From assembly GCF_012273895.1 (NCBI RefSeq), contig NC_052121.1:8783475-8847474 (forward strand): DNA of 64,000 nt. The letters are read 5' to 3'. Positions 22,899 to 34,908 of this stretch are shown one piece after another; positions within the stretch are counted from its first letter, which is position 1, and each line of letters begins with the position of its first letter. Below the pieces are notes generated by a model that did not search any database, was not told the origin of the DNA, and saw nothing but the letters and a program-made list of their open reading frames with translations. The DNA is from Zerene cesonia. Lineage: Eukaryota; Arthropoda; Insecta; Lepidoptera; Pieridae. The position numbers were made by a program, and so were the translations under genes.

Positions 22899-25800
22899 CT
22901 ATGCTGTGGTTTGTCCATGGAACGGGACATAGACAACTGGTTTCTTTTCTGTGTCCGGATTCAGAGAAGTGTAGGCGTTGATCATACGCTCTTGAATCTC
23001 CCAGCGGCGGCGTTCGCGCTCAGACTTGGCTTTGCGGATGGAGCTGGCCAGTGAGAATGAGAAGACGATACCGATTACCTGGGAAGAGAAATAGGTTTGC
23101 TAATTGTACTTGTAACATGAGGTAGAGAGCTATAGAAAGGCCAGGATGGAAAAGATCAGAGGAGGTATTTCCTACCTGGCAATCAGACACGCATGAGTGG
23201 AACAAAGACCAATTTTTTTAACAAAGAAACATTGTCATGACCGAATAGAGGCTATAATAATGATACTGTATTGTTAATTTATTATTCTAGTGACATATAA
23301 GAGTCACACACATCTACAATTAAATACGAAAATTTAATTTTAACATTTTTTTTTTCTTCATTTCATTCATTTTCATATATTATAGTAATCCACTCAAACT
23401 CAAATATTTATTTATTAAGAATCATTAAGAAGCGCTTTTGAATGGTAAAATTCGGAAAGCATGTTCTACATATANNNNNNNNNNNNNNNNNNNNNNNNNN
23501 NNNNNNNNNNNNNNNNNNNNNNNNNNNNNNNNNNNNNNNNNNNNNNNNNNNNNNNNNNNNNNNNNNNNNNNNNNNNNNNNNNNNNNNNNNNNNNNNNNNN
23601 NNNNNNNNNNNNNNNNNNNNNNNNNNNNNNNNNNNNNNNNNNNNNNNNNNNNNNNNNNNNNNNNNNNNNNNNNNNNNNNNNNNNNNNNNNNNNNNNNNNN
23701 NNNNNNNNNNNNNNNNNNNNNNNNNNNNNNNNNNNNNNNNNNNNNNNNNNNNNNNNNNNNNNNNNNNNNNNNNNNNNNNNNNNNNNNNNNNNNNNNNNNN
23801 NNNNNNNNNNNNNNNNNNNNNNNNNNNNNNNNNNNNNNNNNNNNNNNNNNNNNNNNNNNNNNNNNNNNNNNNNNNNNNNNNNNNNNNNNNNNNNNNNNNN
23901 NNNNNNNNNNNNNNNNNNNNNNNNNNNNNNNNNNNNNNNNNNNNNNNNNNNNNNNNNNNNNNNNNNNNNNNNNNNNNNNNNNNNNNNNNNNNNNNNNNNN
24001 NNNNNNNNNNNNNNNNNNNNNNNNNNNNNNNNNNNNNNNNNNNNNNNNNNNNNNNNNNNNNNNNNNNNNNNNNNNNNNNNNNNNNNNNNNNNNNNNNNNN
24101 NNNNNNNNNNNNNNNNNNNNNNNNNNNNNNNNNNNNNNNNNNNNNNNNNNNNNNNNNNNNNNNNNNNNNNNNNNNNNNNNNNNNNNNNNNNNNNNNNNNN
24201 NNNNNNNNNNNNNNNNNNNNNNNNNNNNNNNNNNNNNNNNNNNNNNNNNNNNNNNNNNNNNNNNNNNNNNNNNNNNNNNNNNNNNNNNNNNNNNNNNNNN
24301 NNNNNNNNNNNNNNNNNNNNNNNNNNNNNNNNNNNNNNNNNNNNNNNNNNNNNNNNNNNNNNNNNNNNNNNNNNNNNNNNNNNNNNNNNNNNNNNNNNNN
24401 NNNNNNNNNNNNNNNNNNNNNNNNNNNNNNNNNNNNNNNNNNNNNNNNNNNNNNNNNNNNNNNNNNNNNNNNNNTAACTACCATATAAAGCATTTCAATG
24501 CTATAAAAATATAACTGAAGTACCATACAAATATAAATTTATTCCTATCAATTTTAGAATGTGGGTACCAACACAAAACTAACACTACAATACTTTTTCA
24601 AATAGTATTTATCAAGCCTCTTTATTTACTAAAAAATAACAATGAAAATATATTTAAATCGAATATAGTATCACCAGGTACACTTGGCAGACATCCATCC
24701 GCGGATAGCATCTCCCATGAATGCATCGCACACCACTAACCTGAATGAACGCAATGGTCATGGCGCCCGCACCCAACAGCCCCGCGCTCTGGTACACCAG
24801 GTACGTGATTCTCGGGAGACATCCATTCGCGTACAGCTTCTCGCACTCCTCCACCTCCAGCTCGCCGACCAGCTGCGTGCGCGTCTGCGCGCAGCAGCTG
24901 TACGGCACCGTGAAGTTGGAGACAGCGATGCCCTCGTTGGCGGGCGCGTCGCGGACATCGCTCCAGTCCAAGTAGCTGTCCACGCCGCAGCAGTTCAACT
25001 GGAATTTTATTGTTTATTTCCCTATTTTCTGTTTTTCCACTACTTATAGTATATTGATTATGACTTTGGAATGTGTAGAAGTCTAAAGACCAGCGTAATA
25101 CTTTTCGTCGATTCCTTCCTTCCCATTGTCAAATCTTTCGTATTCTTTACCCTTTAAAAGCGGGCAGCGCATTCACAGAGGCACTACCTCTACGAATGTT
25201 CATGGGCGGTGGTGATCTCTTACCATCAAGCGAACCACCAACTCAGTTGCCTGCTATGACATAAAAAGCAAGAGCATATTTAGAAAACCGATCAGACCCT
25301 ACATTTTGAAAATGTATCTTTCTGGGTAAACCTGTCGGTTAATAAAATCGATCAATAATACCAAGGTAAATACGTTTGGCTCTATTTGCATTAAAGTGAG
25401 TTGAGAAATGATATGGGCCATCAATATCATATAGGTATTGAATAAATATTTTTAAGCTTGAAAACCATTGACTCCTTTGCCTTTAAAATATCACCAACGG
25501 ATTCTGTTCGGTTTAAAAACACTATCACAACAGTAATTATATTGGTAATGGAATCACTGAAACATATTTATTCATATACCCATTTCAGCAATATTATCTA
25601 ATTCTTGAAACTGGCGACATATTTTCAGGAATGCTGATGATGACTGATAACTGTGTTGCACGCCATCTGGTTTCTATACTCACTCTACTCTGAATGAAGT
25701 CGAAGCTGCCAGCGACCTCAGCGTTGCTGTAATAGTAAGGGAGTGTCTGTCGAAGGTTCTCATCAAGCATGCCGGTGACCTGGGAGCGGAGGGTGTATGC

Positions 25801-28800
25801 CGCAATCGCAGCTGCCAATTCCAATATCAGTACAAGACTGAGGATAACTGCGAACTAAAAATAACATATTTTGTAAGATATCTGTGTGTTTTTTGGAATA
25901 CCAAATGCTATAAAATATATAATGGAATATACGAGGACTCCTTGAATAGCAATTTTACTTCAAATCCCTATTTGGAAATACCCTATAAAAAATAGATTAT
26001 TTTGTTTTGCATAAAATTCTTCGGTTTTACATCAACACCACACTACTCCCGTCAATTGTTTATTAAACAAATCTGTATTGGATGTTCGTTCATATTAACA
26101 ATAAAAATGGACACAAAAAAAATCCGTAACAATGTATGAGTCAAGAGTTATCTATTGATTATACGCTTATCTCTGATTTCAGGGAAAGTGATACATCGTT
26201 AGGACTGTATTGTATGAAACCATTTCGTTTAATATTGCAAATAGTATATATCACGTAGGTATACTCCTTTTATCGTTTATAAACAACAATCTATAAACGA
26301 ATATCATGCCAATTTCTCAAATTCTACTTAAATGTCTAAATGGTGTTAATAGTGACGATATTATAATTGTATTTTTCCGCAATTATGTAGATTGTAAACT
26401 ATGTACATATTTATGTAAATTCTTTTAGCACCTTCTTTTAATCTATTGTAAGGTTGTAATTTTGTACTATTGAAACAATTTTAAAAAACTTTCACTTTTG
26501 GATTTTAAATTGCTGAAAGTATTGCATCATAACAAACCTTTGTCGTAATTTATTTACGATTTAATGCAATAAATTTCATTCAATGAATTATTCGTCGATG
26601 AACTAATTCATCCCTTCAATATAATTTAGAACCATCTGATAGATAATACTTACTTTCTTTACTAACATTATAAATACGGAAATGTGTTTATTTGTTTGTC
26701 TTTCTTTAACGTCATAATGGACCGATTCTATATATTTTTGCTTATTGAGTTAGTAAAGAGATTCAAAAATTATAAAGACTACTTTTCCCTCCAACTCCCA
26801 TAGTAATTTAGTATTGAAAACATTTAATTTAATATACAATAACTACTTACAATGTTCACCAAGCACGTGCTCTCCTTCAAAGCGCCAATACAGCCAAAGA
26901 GCGACACGAACAACATAATAACACCAATAACAATTATGAAGGTGGCCGGTGAAAACATTTGGTCGTAGAGGAAGAAGGACACATCGTAGTATATGGCGTA
27001 GATCGTCGTACCCACGGAGATTATCAGCGCTGAGGTTAGCTGGAAACAAAGCAATTCAGTATTAGAAGATGAAAAAATTAATATTGGCACAGTCGATCAT
27101 ATAGTTGTAGTAGACGATATAATGAAGTTGGGTACAAAGTTAATAAGTAAATTTATAATATGAGTTTGGTGCAAAAAAAAACTGAAACGCGCGTGTCTTA
27201 TTAGTCGCTCTTATAACCACAAGTACAGGAATACTAATATCCTGATTCATTAATGTCGATGAATGATTAAAAAACCGCAGAAATGACCTATGTTATTTTC
27301 TTATTTATATAATACTAGCTGAACCGGCAAACGCTCTTCTGCCACTCTTATCATTTAGGGGTACGAAATAAAAAAAATGTTGCCCAATATGCAAACAAAA
27401 TTTCATAAGAATCGATCCAGCCGTTTCGAAGGAGTTTGTTAACTAAAATTATGACACAGGAATTTTATATATAAGATTATAAACGTGAATGTGTGTTTGT
27501 TTCTTTGTTTTTTCTTTCATTCAAGATGCTACGTAGCTATATCATGTATTATTTTTGTGTTTACCTAACTTAAAGATCGTTTAAAGACAACTACTATAAA
27601 ACCAAAAAGTTAGCAGGCGTCTATTTTGTTTTTATAAATAATAATTCTTGCTTGTCGTTTTGCCATTGCATAATATCGAGAAATATGGCATAAATAACAA
27701 TAACTTATCATCTAATTCAATAAGAATAAGTGTAATTAAATAAGATTGAAACTATCAAATATTTCCAATCCTTACTGAAGAGCATTCTATCTACAATATG
27801 CTTTACCTACTTTCTATAAAATCCTCATGTCTGTGTTTAAATGTATCATAAATCAGAAAATCTGCAACATAATACGTATCGTGACAAGTTAAGTGACCTT
27901 GGCGTGCTGGCAAGGACAGTGGTTATGCGGTCTAACATATTGTTATTGATTTTTCACACCGTATACGGTATAATGTTGCCTCATTAGATATTTTATAATT
28001 TTGATACAGATGTCAAAATTTCTGAATATCGAGAATAAACACGTTCTAACGATAAAAGACACATTTTTGTGGGTAATGTTAAGTAGGTATAAGAATTACT
28101 TTTGACCAATTATATTATGGTGTACCAAAAAATCCCTGATAAATTAAGTGACTTTCCCTTTCAATTCTAAGTTCAATCTAGTAAAGTTCAAAGTACGTAA
28201 AACGTTCATGATACTTTAAATAAAGAGAACTTATAATAATATACTTGAAATGCATAGAGAGTAATAATTTAATTGACAGAAATATTTGAAAAACGAAACC
28301 GCCTTAAAAACACAAAAAAATTGAGGTTAAGCAACTGTTGGCTCGGTCATAAATTAGATGGGTGACCAATTTTTTTCATACTCGCTGTAACTCATAAGCA
28401 TTCTACGAAACCCTTTTAGTGCCGCAAATCGAAATTGGGCTTAACCGATTTCACTATTCTCTAGAAAATTTTAAACAAAGGTTTTTGTATCAAATCTAAT
28501 CGATTGTTCACTTCCTATCGCCTTTTCATAAAAACATTTTCATCGTATGACCTTGTTTATTGTAAAGAAACAGGGTACGTACATTACAAACGAATGATTT
28601 GTTTGGATTGCTCATTACATTACTGATAACGAGGAAATAAAATTGCGAAAATTGCTCTTCTGTTTTACCTTGTATAAATTGTAATTAAAGGAAATAGTTG
28701 TAACTAACTTCTTAATATGCAATTAACAGATAATACATATATTTTTTTATTGAATAGATGCAGCCTGTAGCATTACTCTGAAAAAAAACAGCAATGCCTA

Positions 28801-31191
28801 TCCATAGTAAATGATAGGCCGGCAATAATGCCAAACATAAAATAGATAAAATTATGCGCTTTTTAAAGATATATGAAAGAATATTGTGTGAAATTGTAGT
28901 TACATAGTCATAATACTTGGGGGCGATAAAGACGACAGAATTTTTTAAGACAAAAACAGACAAAATTTATTATTTTATACTATTATATGCCCTATAACAC
29001 TCAGGTATTATGTACATAACGGTTAAAACTATTTTTGAATTCGGCCCAGTAGCACAGAATAATAAGTACAAGTAGCAGCAGTTATTGAGATTCGCGCATA
29101 CAAACAAAAAATCTCATCAGCGTTTGGGTATAATTAGTAAAGATTTTACGAACGAATGATAAGTAAGCATTTATATTAATAGTAGCATTATGTCAATGAC
29201 GTAAGCGTAAGTTAACACTTCTTCGATTTGAAATAATGTCACATAATTATTATGTCTTGAACAAGAGGCATAACAAGAGACCACATTGTGCTAATATATA
29301 ATCCAACACTTCATAACCTAGGTATGACGTATAAAACCAGACTAAACCCTACTAGCTGCGCCCCGTGGTTTCACCCGCGTCAGTCTGTATCCCGTAAGAA
29401 TATCGAGATAAAAATCTGCTATCGAAGTTTTTGCGTGAAAGAGTAACAAACATCCATACTTACAAACTTTCGCGTTTATAATTAGTAGAATAAATCCTGA
29501 TAGAACTAAAAAATGCGTCAGCCTGATTCTCAAGGATGAACAAATTGGTCCAGTAAGGACTCCATATAAATGTTTATTTTTCAATGTCTATAACGTAGAC
29601 ATCGTTATATTTGATACTAGCTGCGCCCCGCGGTTTCACCCGCGTAAGTCCGTATCCCGTAGGAATATCGGGATAAAAAGTTGCCTATATGTTATTCCAG
29701 TTGTCCAGCTGTCTACGTACCAAATTTCATTGCAATCGGTTCAGTAGTTTTTGCGTGAAAGAGTAACAAACATCCATACATCCATACTTACAAACTTTCG
29801 CCTTTATAATAGTAGTAGGATATCTATAGATCTGAGTACTAACGGCAGATTCATCTGTAATTTATATCAGTCTTTAATATTATGTTAATTAATACTGTTG
29901 TAATACAACAGTATTTTAATTCAATTAATGGCCTTTAGGTTGTGATTAAGGCTATCAGTGATTTCTTGTGGTACTTATTTCAAAGTCAAATTAGACCAAC
30001 TCGGTCTCTGTTCTTTTGTCAAAAAGATATATTGACATACTAATACAACTAAAAAATATGTTAAATATATAGGGATCGTTCAAAATTCAAGAAATTTGAA
30101 ACTGGCGTTTCGAGATTCGAAATTTTCGAATTCAAATATTATAGATTTAATATGCAAAACCGTTTTTTTTTTTAGTACGAGAATATAGTAATAATAAAAT
30201 CGTCACACTAAATTTACACTTATAACTTGTCATAAATGTTATTTAGTGTAACTTTTAGTGTAACTCGTAACTCTATTTGTCCGTCTATCTATCCTTCTCT
30301 TCTTCACGCCTAAAAGATTAAAATTTGGATGAAATTTGGTACAGTTTGAGACCTGAAGACTATGACGGGAACAGGACCTACGTGTAGTAAATCCTGCAAC
30401 TGTTTTTTTTACCTTTGACCACGCGGCCTTAATTGCGGGGGAAAGCTAGTTTATTATAAGGGAAATTTAAAGCACGGTAATGCTCATAAAACACGTATAA
30501 ATCTATGAATCCCAACCCTAGAACTACTACGGTCTTTGGTAAAAATTAAGACTGTCAAAAGGAGAAAGTTTCACCTAATAGGGTATAACGTATCGAGAGT
30601 ATACAGCCAATAGCAAAACACCCAAGTGATAAGCAGAGGTGATAAGAAATGACGTCATCGTTCTAATGTTTTTTATTGCACCTTCATGTATTATCGTATT
30701 CTCAAAGTCAAATACAAAAAAGGTAACTTCTTTATACAAGCCACCTGTCTTATTATATTCTTCCCCTAACATAATTTGTAAATATTATGCGGTATTTATG
30801 ATGTTATTAGATACTGATAACAATTGACCCTATGAATTTTTCATAATGTTGTCATTACAGGTATCCAATCGCAACTGTTTCTCACAAATATAATCCCTTC
30901 TTATATAAATACTGACACAAGGTGTATTTGTAAAAGAAACTTAAACAATTTCAATAAAACTGATAAGGAATTTTCGCAGTTCACTACGTGGTTCAGATAA
31001 TGGCATGTTTATGGGAAACAAGTTAAGGTAATTAGGTCTTTTGTACGCTATGCCACTTGAAGATTACACAGATAATTAAAAAGATAATTCAACGACGCAA
31101 TAAAAGTTAAACTCACCACAAATATCGCTGTAACACACAACAGCATATATTTTATGCACTTCATCCCAACTTCTAGATTATTCTGCGCCAT
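22899..31191 (-). CDS. Tetraspanin T2
   Basis: Five coding exons, in coding order: 31117-31191, 26851-27039, 25684-25854, 24741-24998 and 22899-23078. All joins are phase 0, giving 290 residues. TM1 starts at KYMLLCVTAIF. TM2 holds 'FIIVIGVIMLFVSLFGCIGAL'-type sequence with the usual cytoplasmic cysteine, then KEST-C. TM3 is FAVILSLVLILEL. The large loop reads DFIQSR-LNCCG, VPYSCC, EECEK and NGC (six cysteines), with one NFT glycosylation site. The 59-residue tail, KSERERRRWEIQERM, ends near a YVPF that fits a YxxPhi sorting signal. The start lies close to the first membrane segment, as usual for the family. The loop exon is strikingly GC-rich for this window. A 1000 N gap lies in the last intron, and SINE-like copies sit in introns 3, 1 and possibly 4. 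Sister of T1 by tail and exon pattern. Confidence 0.88.
23475..24474. other. Assembly gap (1000 N) in the last T2 intron
   Basis: Placeholder gap. Both flanks are repeats: 'TTCGGAAAGCATGTTCTACA' on the left and an 'AAAGCATTTCAATGCT' copy on the right, so the break is probably repeat-caused. Confidence 0.99.
24672..24714 (-). pseudogene. Possible fossil copy of part of the T2 large-loop exon
   Basis: Read on the minus strand, this intronic stretch resembles the exon segment 24842-24795. Both contain 'ATGGATGTCT' and end 'GTACCTGGTG', with scattered changes and one small deletion. It starts 26 bases beyond the exon's donor site. Translated it gives ADGCLP against the exon's ANGCLP. Confidence 0.5.
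25150..25268 (+). repeat. Truncated SINE-like copy in a T2 intron
   Basis: 'AAAAGCGGGCAGCGCATTC' through 'GGGCGGTGGTGATC' to 'TTGCCTGCTATGACATAAAA' matches the 3' half of 32036-32385. Confidence 0.75.
27315..27475 (+). repeat. Dispersed repeat, 'CCGGCAAACGCT' family
   Basis: 'CTAGCTGAACCGGCAAACGC' through 'CGATCCAGCCGTTTCGAAGG' to 'ATTTTATATATAAGATTAT' is related to 42536-42715. It lies in T2 intron 1. Confidence 0.6.
29350..29822 (+). repeat. Two tandemly placed 'CCCCGCGGTTTCACCCGCG' repeats
   Basis: Copies at about 29350-29492 and 29617-29822 both start 'CTAGCTGCGCCCCG(C/T)GGTTT' and end 'CATACTTACAAACTTTCGC'. The first has an internal deletion. They lie in T2 intron 1 and resemble 49856-50048 and, inverted, 31717-31910. 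Confidence 0.75.
29891..29915. repeat. Perfect short inverted repeat
   Basis: AATACTGTTGT and ACAACAGTATT flank a 3-base spacer, an 11-base perfect stem in a T2 intron. Possibly chance or a MITE end. Confidence 0.5.
30270..30455 (-). repeat. Dispersed repeat related to 7770-7990
   Basis: 'GATGAAATTTGGTACAGTTT', 'GAGACCTGAAGAC' and a terminal 'GGGGGAAAGCTAGT' are present. It lies in T2 intron 1. Confidence 0.5.
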
Positions 31192-31716
31192 ACTTGAAAC
31201 AATAACACGTAACGAAATTCAACACAATACTGAAAGAATTTTAGTCTTATCTACGTTATCAGAGTATCGAGCGTTCGTACTGCGAGTCGACAAAACACAA
31301 ATGCCATGAAAACTTGTTTCCTTCTGAGTTCAGGCGCTCTCGCATGGCGTCATGTAAATTACTGAACATTATTGGCTCTAGTGTTGATTGGCACGTTTTA
31401 ATTGGCCGTGACGACATGAAATACCCGCACTACCTTGGTTTTATAGAACCTTATTGTCTATGAATGATATAGATAAAAAACTTCTATGTATCTTTTTAAA
31501 ATTTGAATTGTGCGGTTATGTTGCCAGTTTCTGTAAATCATGTTATCTTTTCGCTACGACGAAGCAATTTCATGTCGACCTACTTTTGTAACTCAAGGTG
31601 GAACCTATCTGGTTAGATAAGAATTTCAGGGCGTATTATATAGACTTTGATGTTTGAATACATACGTTAACGGTTAAACGAACAATCCTAGTTACTTATC
31701 TTTTTTTAAATCCTAT

Positions 31717-31910
31717 TAATATTATAAATGCGAAAGTTTGTATGGATGTATGGATGTTTGTTACTCTTTCACGTAATACTACTGAACCAATTGCCATGAA
31801 ATTTGGTACGTAGACAGCTGGATAACTGGAATAACATATAGGCAACTTTTTATCCCGATATTCCTACGGGATACGGACTTACGCGGGTGAAACCGCGGGG
31901 CGCAGCTAGT
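31717..31910 (-). repeat. Inverted 'CCCCGCGGTTTCACCCGCG' repeat copy
   Basis: It begins 'ATTATAAATGCGAAAGTTTG' and ends 'GGGGCGCAGCTAGT', the reverse of 29617-29822, and is nearly intact. Confidence 0.75.
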
Positions 31911-32035
31911 AAATAATAAAAGTTTAGAAGGTGGATCCTGTATACTGAAAAATATAAAAAAGAATAAGTAAACTGTAGTCTGCAATCAATACTTCTTTCG
32001 ATCGAATCAAAGTGTTTATAGAAAGTGTTGTGCAG

Positions 32036-32385
32036 AATAAGTGGTGTTATATTGTGGGAGTCGAGCATGCTTCGGCACGAATTGGGCCAGCTCGCACCGG
32101 GGAAGTACCACACCCCCACAGAAAACCGGCGTGAAATAGTGGCATGCCACTGTGTTTCGTACGGTGAGTGGGGGAGCCGGAGGCCCGTTTCCTTTTCCTC
32201 ACCCGTCCCAGTCCATTCCTTCTTTCCAGTCGTTAATCCATTCCTTTTCCCTTATCCCAAAAAAGCGGGCAGCGCATTCGCAGAGGCCCAACCTTTGCGA
32301 ATGTTCATGGGCGGTGGTGATCGCTTACCATCAGGCGAACCACCAGCTCAGTTGCCCGCTATGACATAAAAAAAAAAAAAAAAAA
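32036..32385 (+). mobile_element. Near-complete SINE-like element with A tail
   Basis: A 350-base unit carries 'GGCACGAATTGGGCCAGCTC', 'GGTGAGTGGGGGAGCCGGAG', 'GGGCGGTGGTGATCGC' and 'ATGACATAAAAAA' with a run of about 18 A. It is the most complete of five copies in the window and defines the family's ends. From memory it resembles the Metulj SINEs of Heliconius; I cannot search to confirm. Confidence 0.75.
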
Positions 32386-34908
32386 GTGGCCGTTGAAATA
32401 ACAGTATAAGGCAATATGAGCATTATATCTCGTTAGTGACTCATAAAGCATCGCATACCTTCAGCGTAGGGTGTTTAGAAACAATCATAAAAAGACTACA
32501 GCGATATTTGTGTAAGATATCGGCCACGACACGAATATTGCTCGTGGTAATTAAGAAAGCCTTTCGACCTTGTGGTAATTAAGAGATATGACGCGTTCTG
32601 ATCGTTAATTTACCATAGCGCGATCGATGGGCAGACCTTTATCACTTGAAACAATTTTAAATTGTAAGCTGTTCGTTACAATTATCGTTAGTTCAACTAC
32701 CCTCCTCTACCAACAAAAGATTGCTGTTAAAAATTCAATCAACGCGGCAGTAGTACTTGTATTTGAAGTTAAAGGGAAAGTACCACACTTACTGGAGTTT
32801 ACAATGTACGTCATACGACACACACTTGACTGGTATAATTTATGTTAACTTCAACTAAATAATTAGTTAAACAAATAAACCACTTTCAAATTGTCACAAC
32901 TATATATACAGACTGTAATTTAAATGGGACCAATGGCACCAGCTTTCAAATAAAAGAAGAATCATGATAATCACCCAGTAAAAATATATTAATTATCAAA
33001 CACAAAAAAAACAGGCGAATTGATAACTTCCCTTTTTTTGAAGTTAGTTAAAAAACTAAGACTAAAGAAGGGATTGATAATTGATTATATTAACTATTAA
33101 TTTCACATTGAAATCAAATTATTATGCGATATTTTGTTAAAATATAATACGAAAATGAATTGCGTTAAATTACGAGTAATTGTTACGGATTAAAATTTTT
33201 AGATAGTTATAATATGTACAATAATATTATAATAATAATGAAAAGAAAGGGACATGGTGTAAACCTATTAATAATAATGATGAAGCCATTTTTATTCCGT
33301 GTAAAAAATAAAACACAATAATTTACATTGCAAATGTTTTGTTAGTTATTAGTAAAACTTATTTCAGAAATCATTCTGACAATACTTACTATGCAGAATT
33401 GTGAGTTTTAGTTTCATTTTTATCATTTCCACGGACCGCTTATTGGATAAAAGCCTCGTCCCCCCTCATCCATTTTATCTAATCCTGCCAAATTTAAATC
33501 CATTTTTTGGCCCTCTGTTTTCACAAAGTCGTCAAACCATCGCTTTCGTGGTTTGTCTCCGATACTTTTTCCTGCTACAATAATATAACAATATCAAATT
33601 CTATTAATGTCCTTACCGATTTAGCACAACAAATTCAATCGCACTTTTATTAGTATAGCTTGACATTTGTATTGATTTAAATTTAATGACATCTCTTTTA
33701 AATAAATTACTGTCATGATAGTAATGGTTTACCCAACACACAAATCGTTTTTTTATTATTAGTAATTTGCTTAAAATCTGAATCACTTTCTCTGTAACAT
33801 TTGAGTCGTTCTAATTACACTATTTATAATTCAAGAACAGCTTACCTGATTTGGATGAAATTTAATACAGGGATAGTTTGAAACCCGAGAAAAGATACAG
33901 AATAGTTTTTATCCCGGAGATCCCGCGGAATCTGGAACTATATGGGGATAATCTATATATATAAAAATGACTTGCCTAGTTCTGTCATTGAAATATATTG
34001 AAATAAGAAATTTTCAAAGAATAGAAAAAATTTGATCACGAGGCAGGAGGCACGAGGAATTTTTTCTATTCTTTCAAAATTTCTCATTTATAAAGCATTT
34101 CAATGCTATAAAACTAAAAATTAAATATATTGTAATATATAAGTACTTAATTTTTTTTAAGACTTAACAGAACAGAAATACAACGCATTCGCTTTTGAGA
34201 ATGTACTGATTAACAGTCTTATGATAACTTAGTTATCAGGTACAGCATTTATCCACTTTAAAGAAATTACAATGGTTGTATAAAAGAACATTAATCCCGA
34301 CATAATAGTAAAAACCGATGTAATATTAACAAACGGCTTTTAACACATCACCATTTTCTATGCTTCTTTTGCATTTGCAACCAAAATGCTACTGACATCA
34401 GTTTTTCAACCGTCCTTCTGTGTCACAGTGGCGATACTGAAGATAAGGATCTTTTTTACTGGTTCGAATGTGGAAGATCTTTAAAATATGCTTTGTGTAC
34501 AAAATAAATTTCAAACACCATTTTACTTAAATACTTTATTTACATTCAAATGTTAACAACAATAATTTATATAGTGGAACACAAACAAATATAATTTATT
34601 TCTAAATATAATGACTTAAACAATCACTTGATTAAATAGCGTCTAAAAGACTAAAAACATCAAATGCCCAAATGCGTTTAAAGAATGATTATGTTTTAGA
34701 ATTATGCTCAATAGTATCCAGCGTAATGGAACATTATCGATAGATTCTTATTAATTGTGTATGAGAAATTACAAACAAGTAAAAAATTACATAGTAACAA
34801 ATTAAAACTACCGCTTTTTGGCGCCAATTGTCAAAAAAGTTTTCACGCAATCGGGTTCAATGTTTTTTTTTTTCAAGTTATTATGATGAATTATAGTCTA
34901 CATAACAT

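Larger units (their letters stand above)
31192..34908. other. T2 upstream region and spacer to T3, rich in repeats
   Basis: The T2 promoter should lie just above 31191. Repeats fill 31717-31910 and 32036-32385. Others are at 33840-33950 ('TTTGGATGAAATTTAATACA') and 34066-34135 ('AAAGCATTTCAATGCT'). 33400-33590 also looks repeat-like. The remainder shows no gene. Confidence 0.5.

Noticed and set aside
29350..31910. CRISPR-like or regulatory array, because similar 20-base motifs recur
   Set aside because: The repeats are 150-200 base dispersed elements in both orientations with irregular spacing, in a eukaryotic genome.
32025..32369. 114-codon open frame
   Set aside because: It coincides with a SINE-like element and its A tail.
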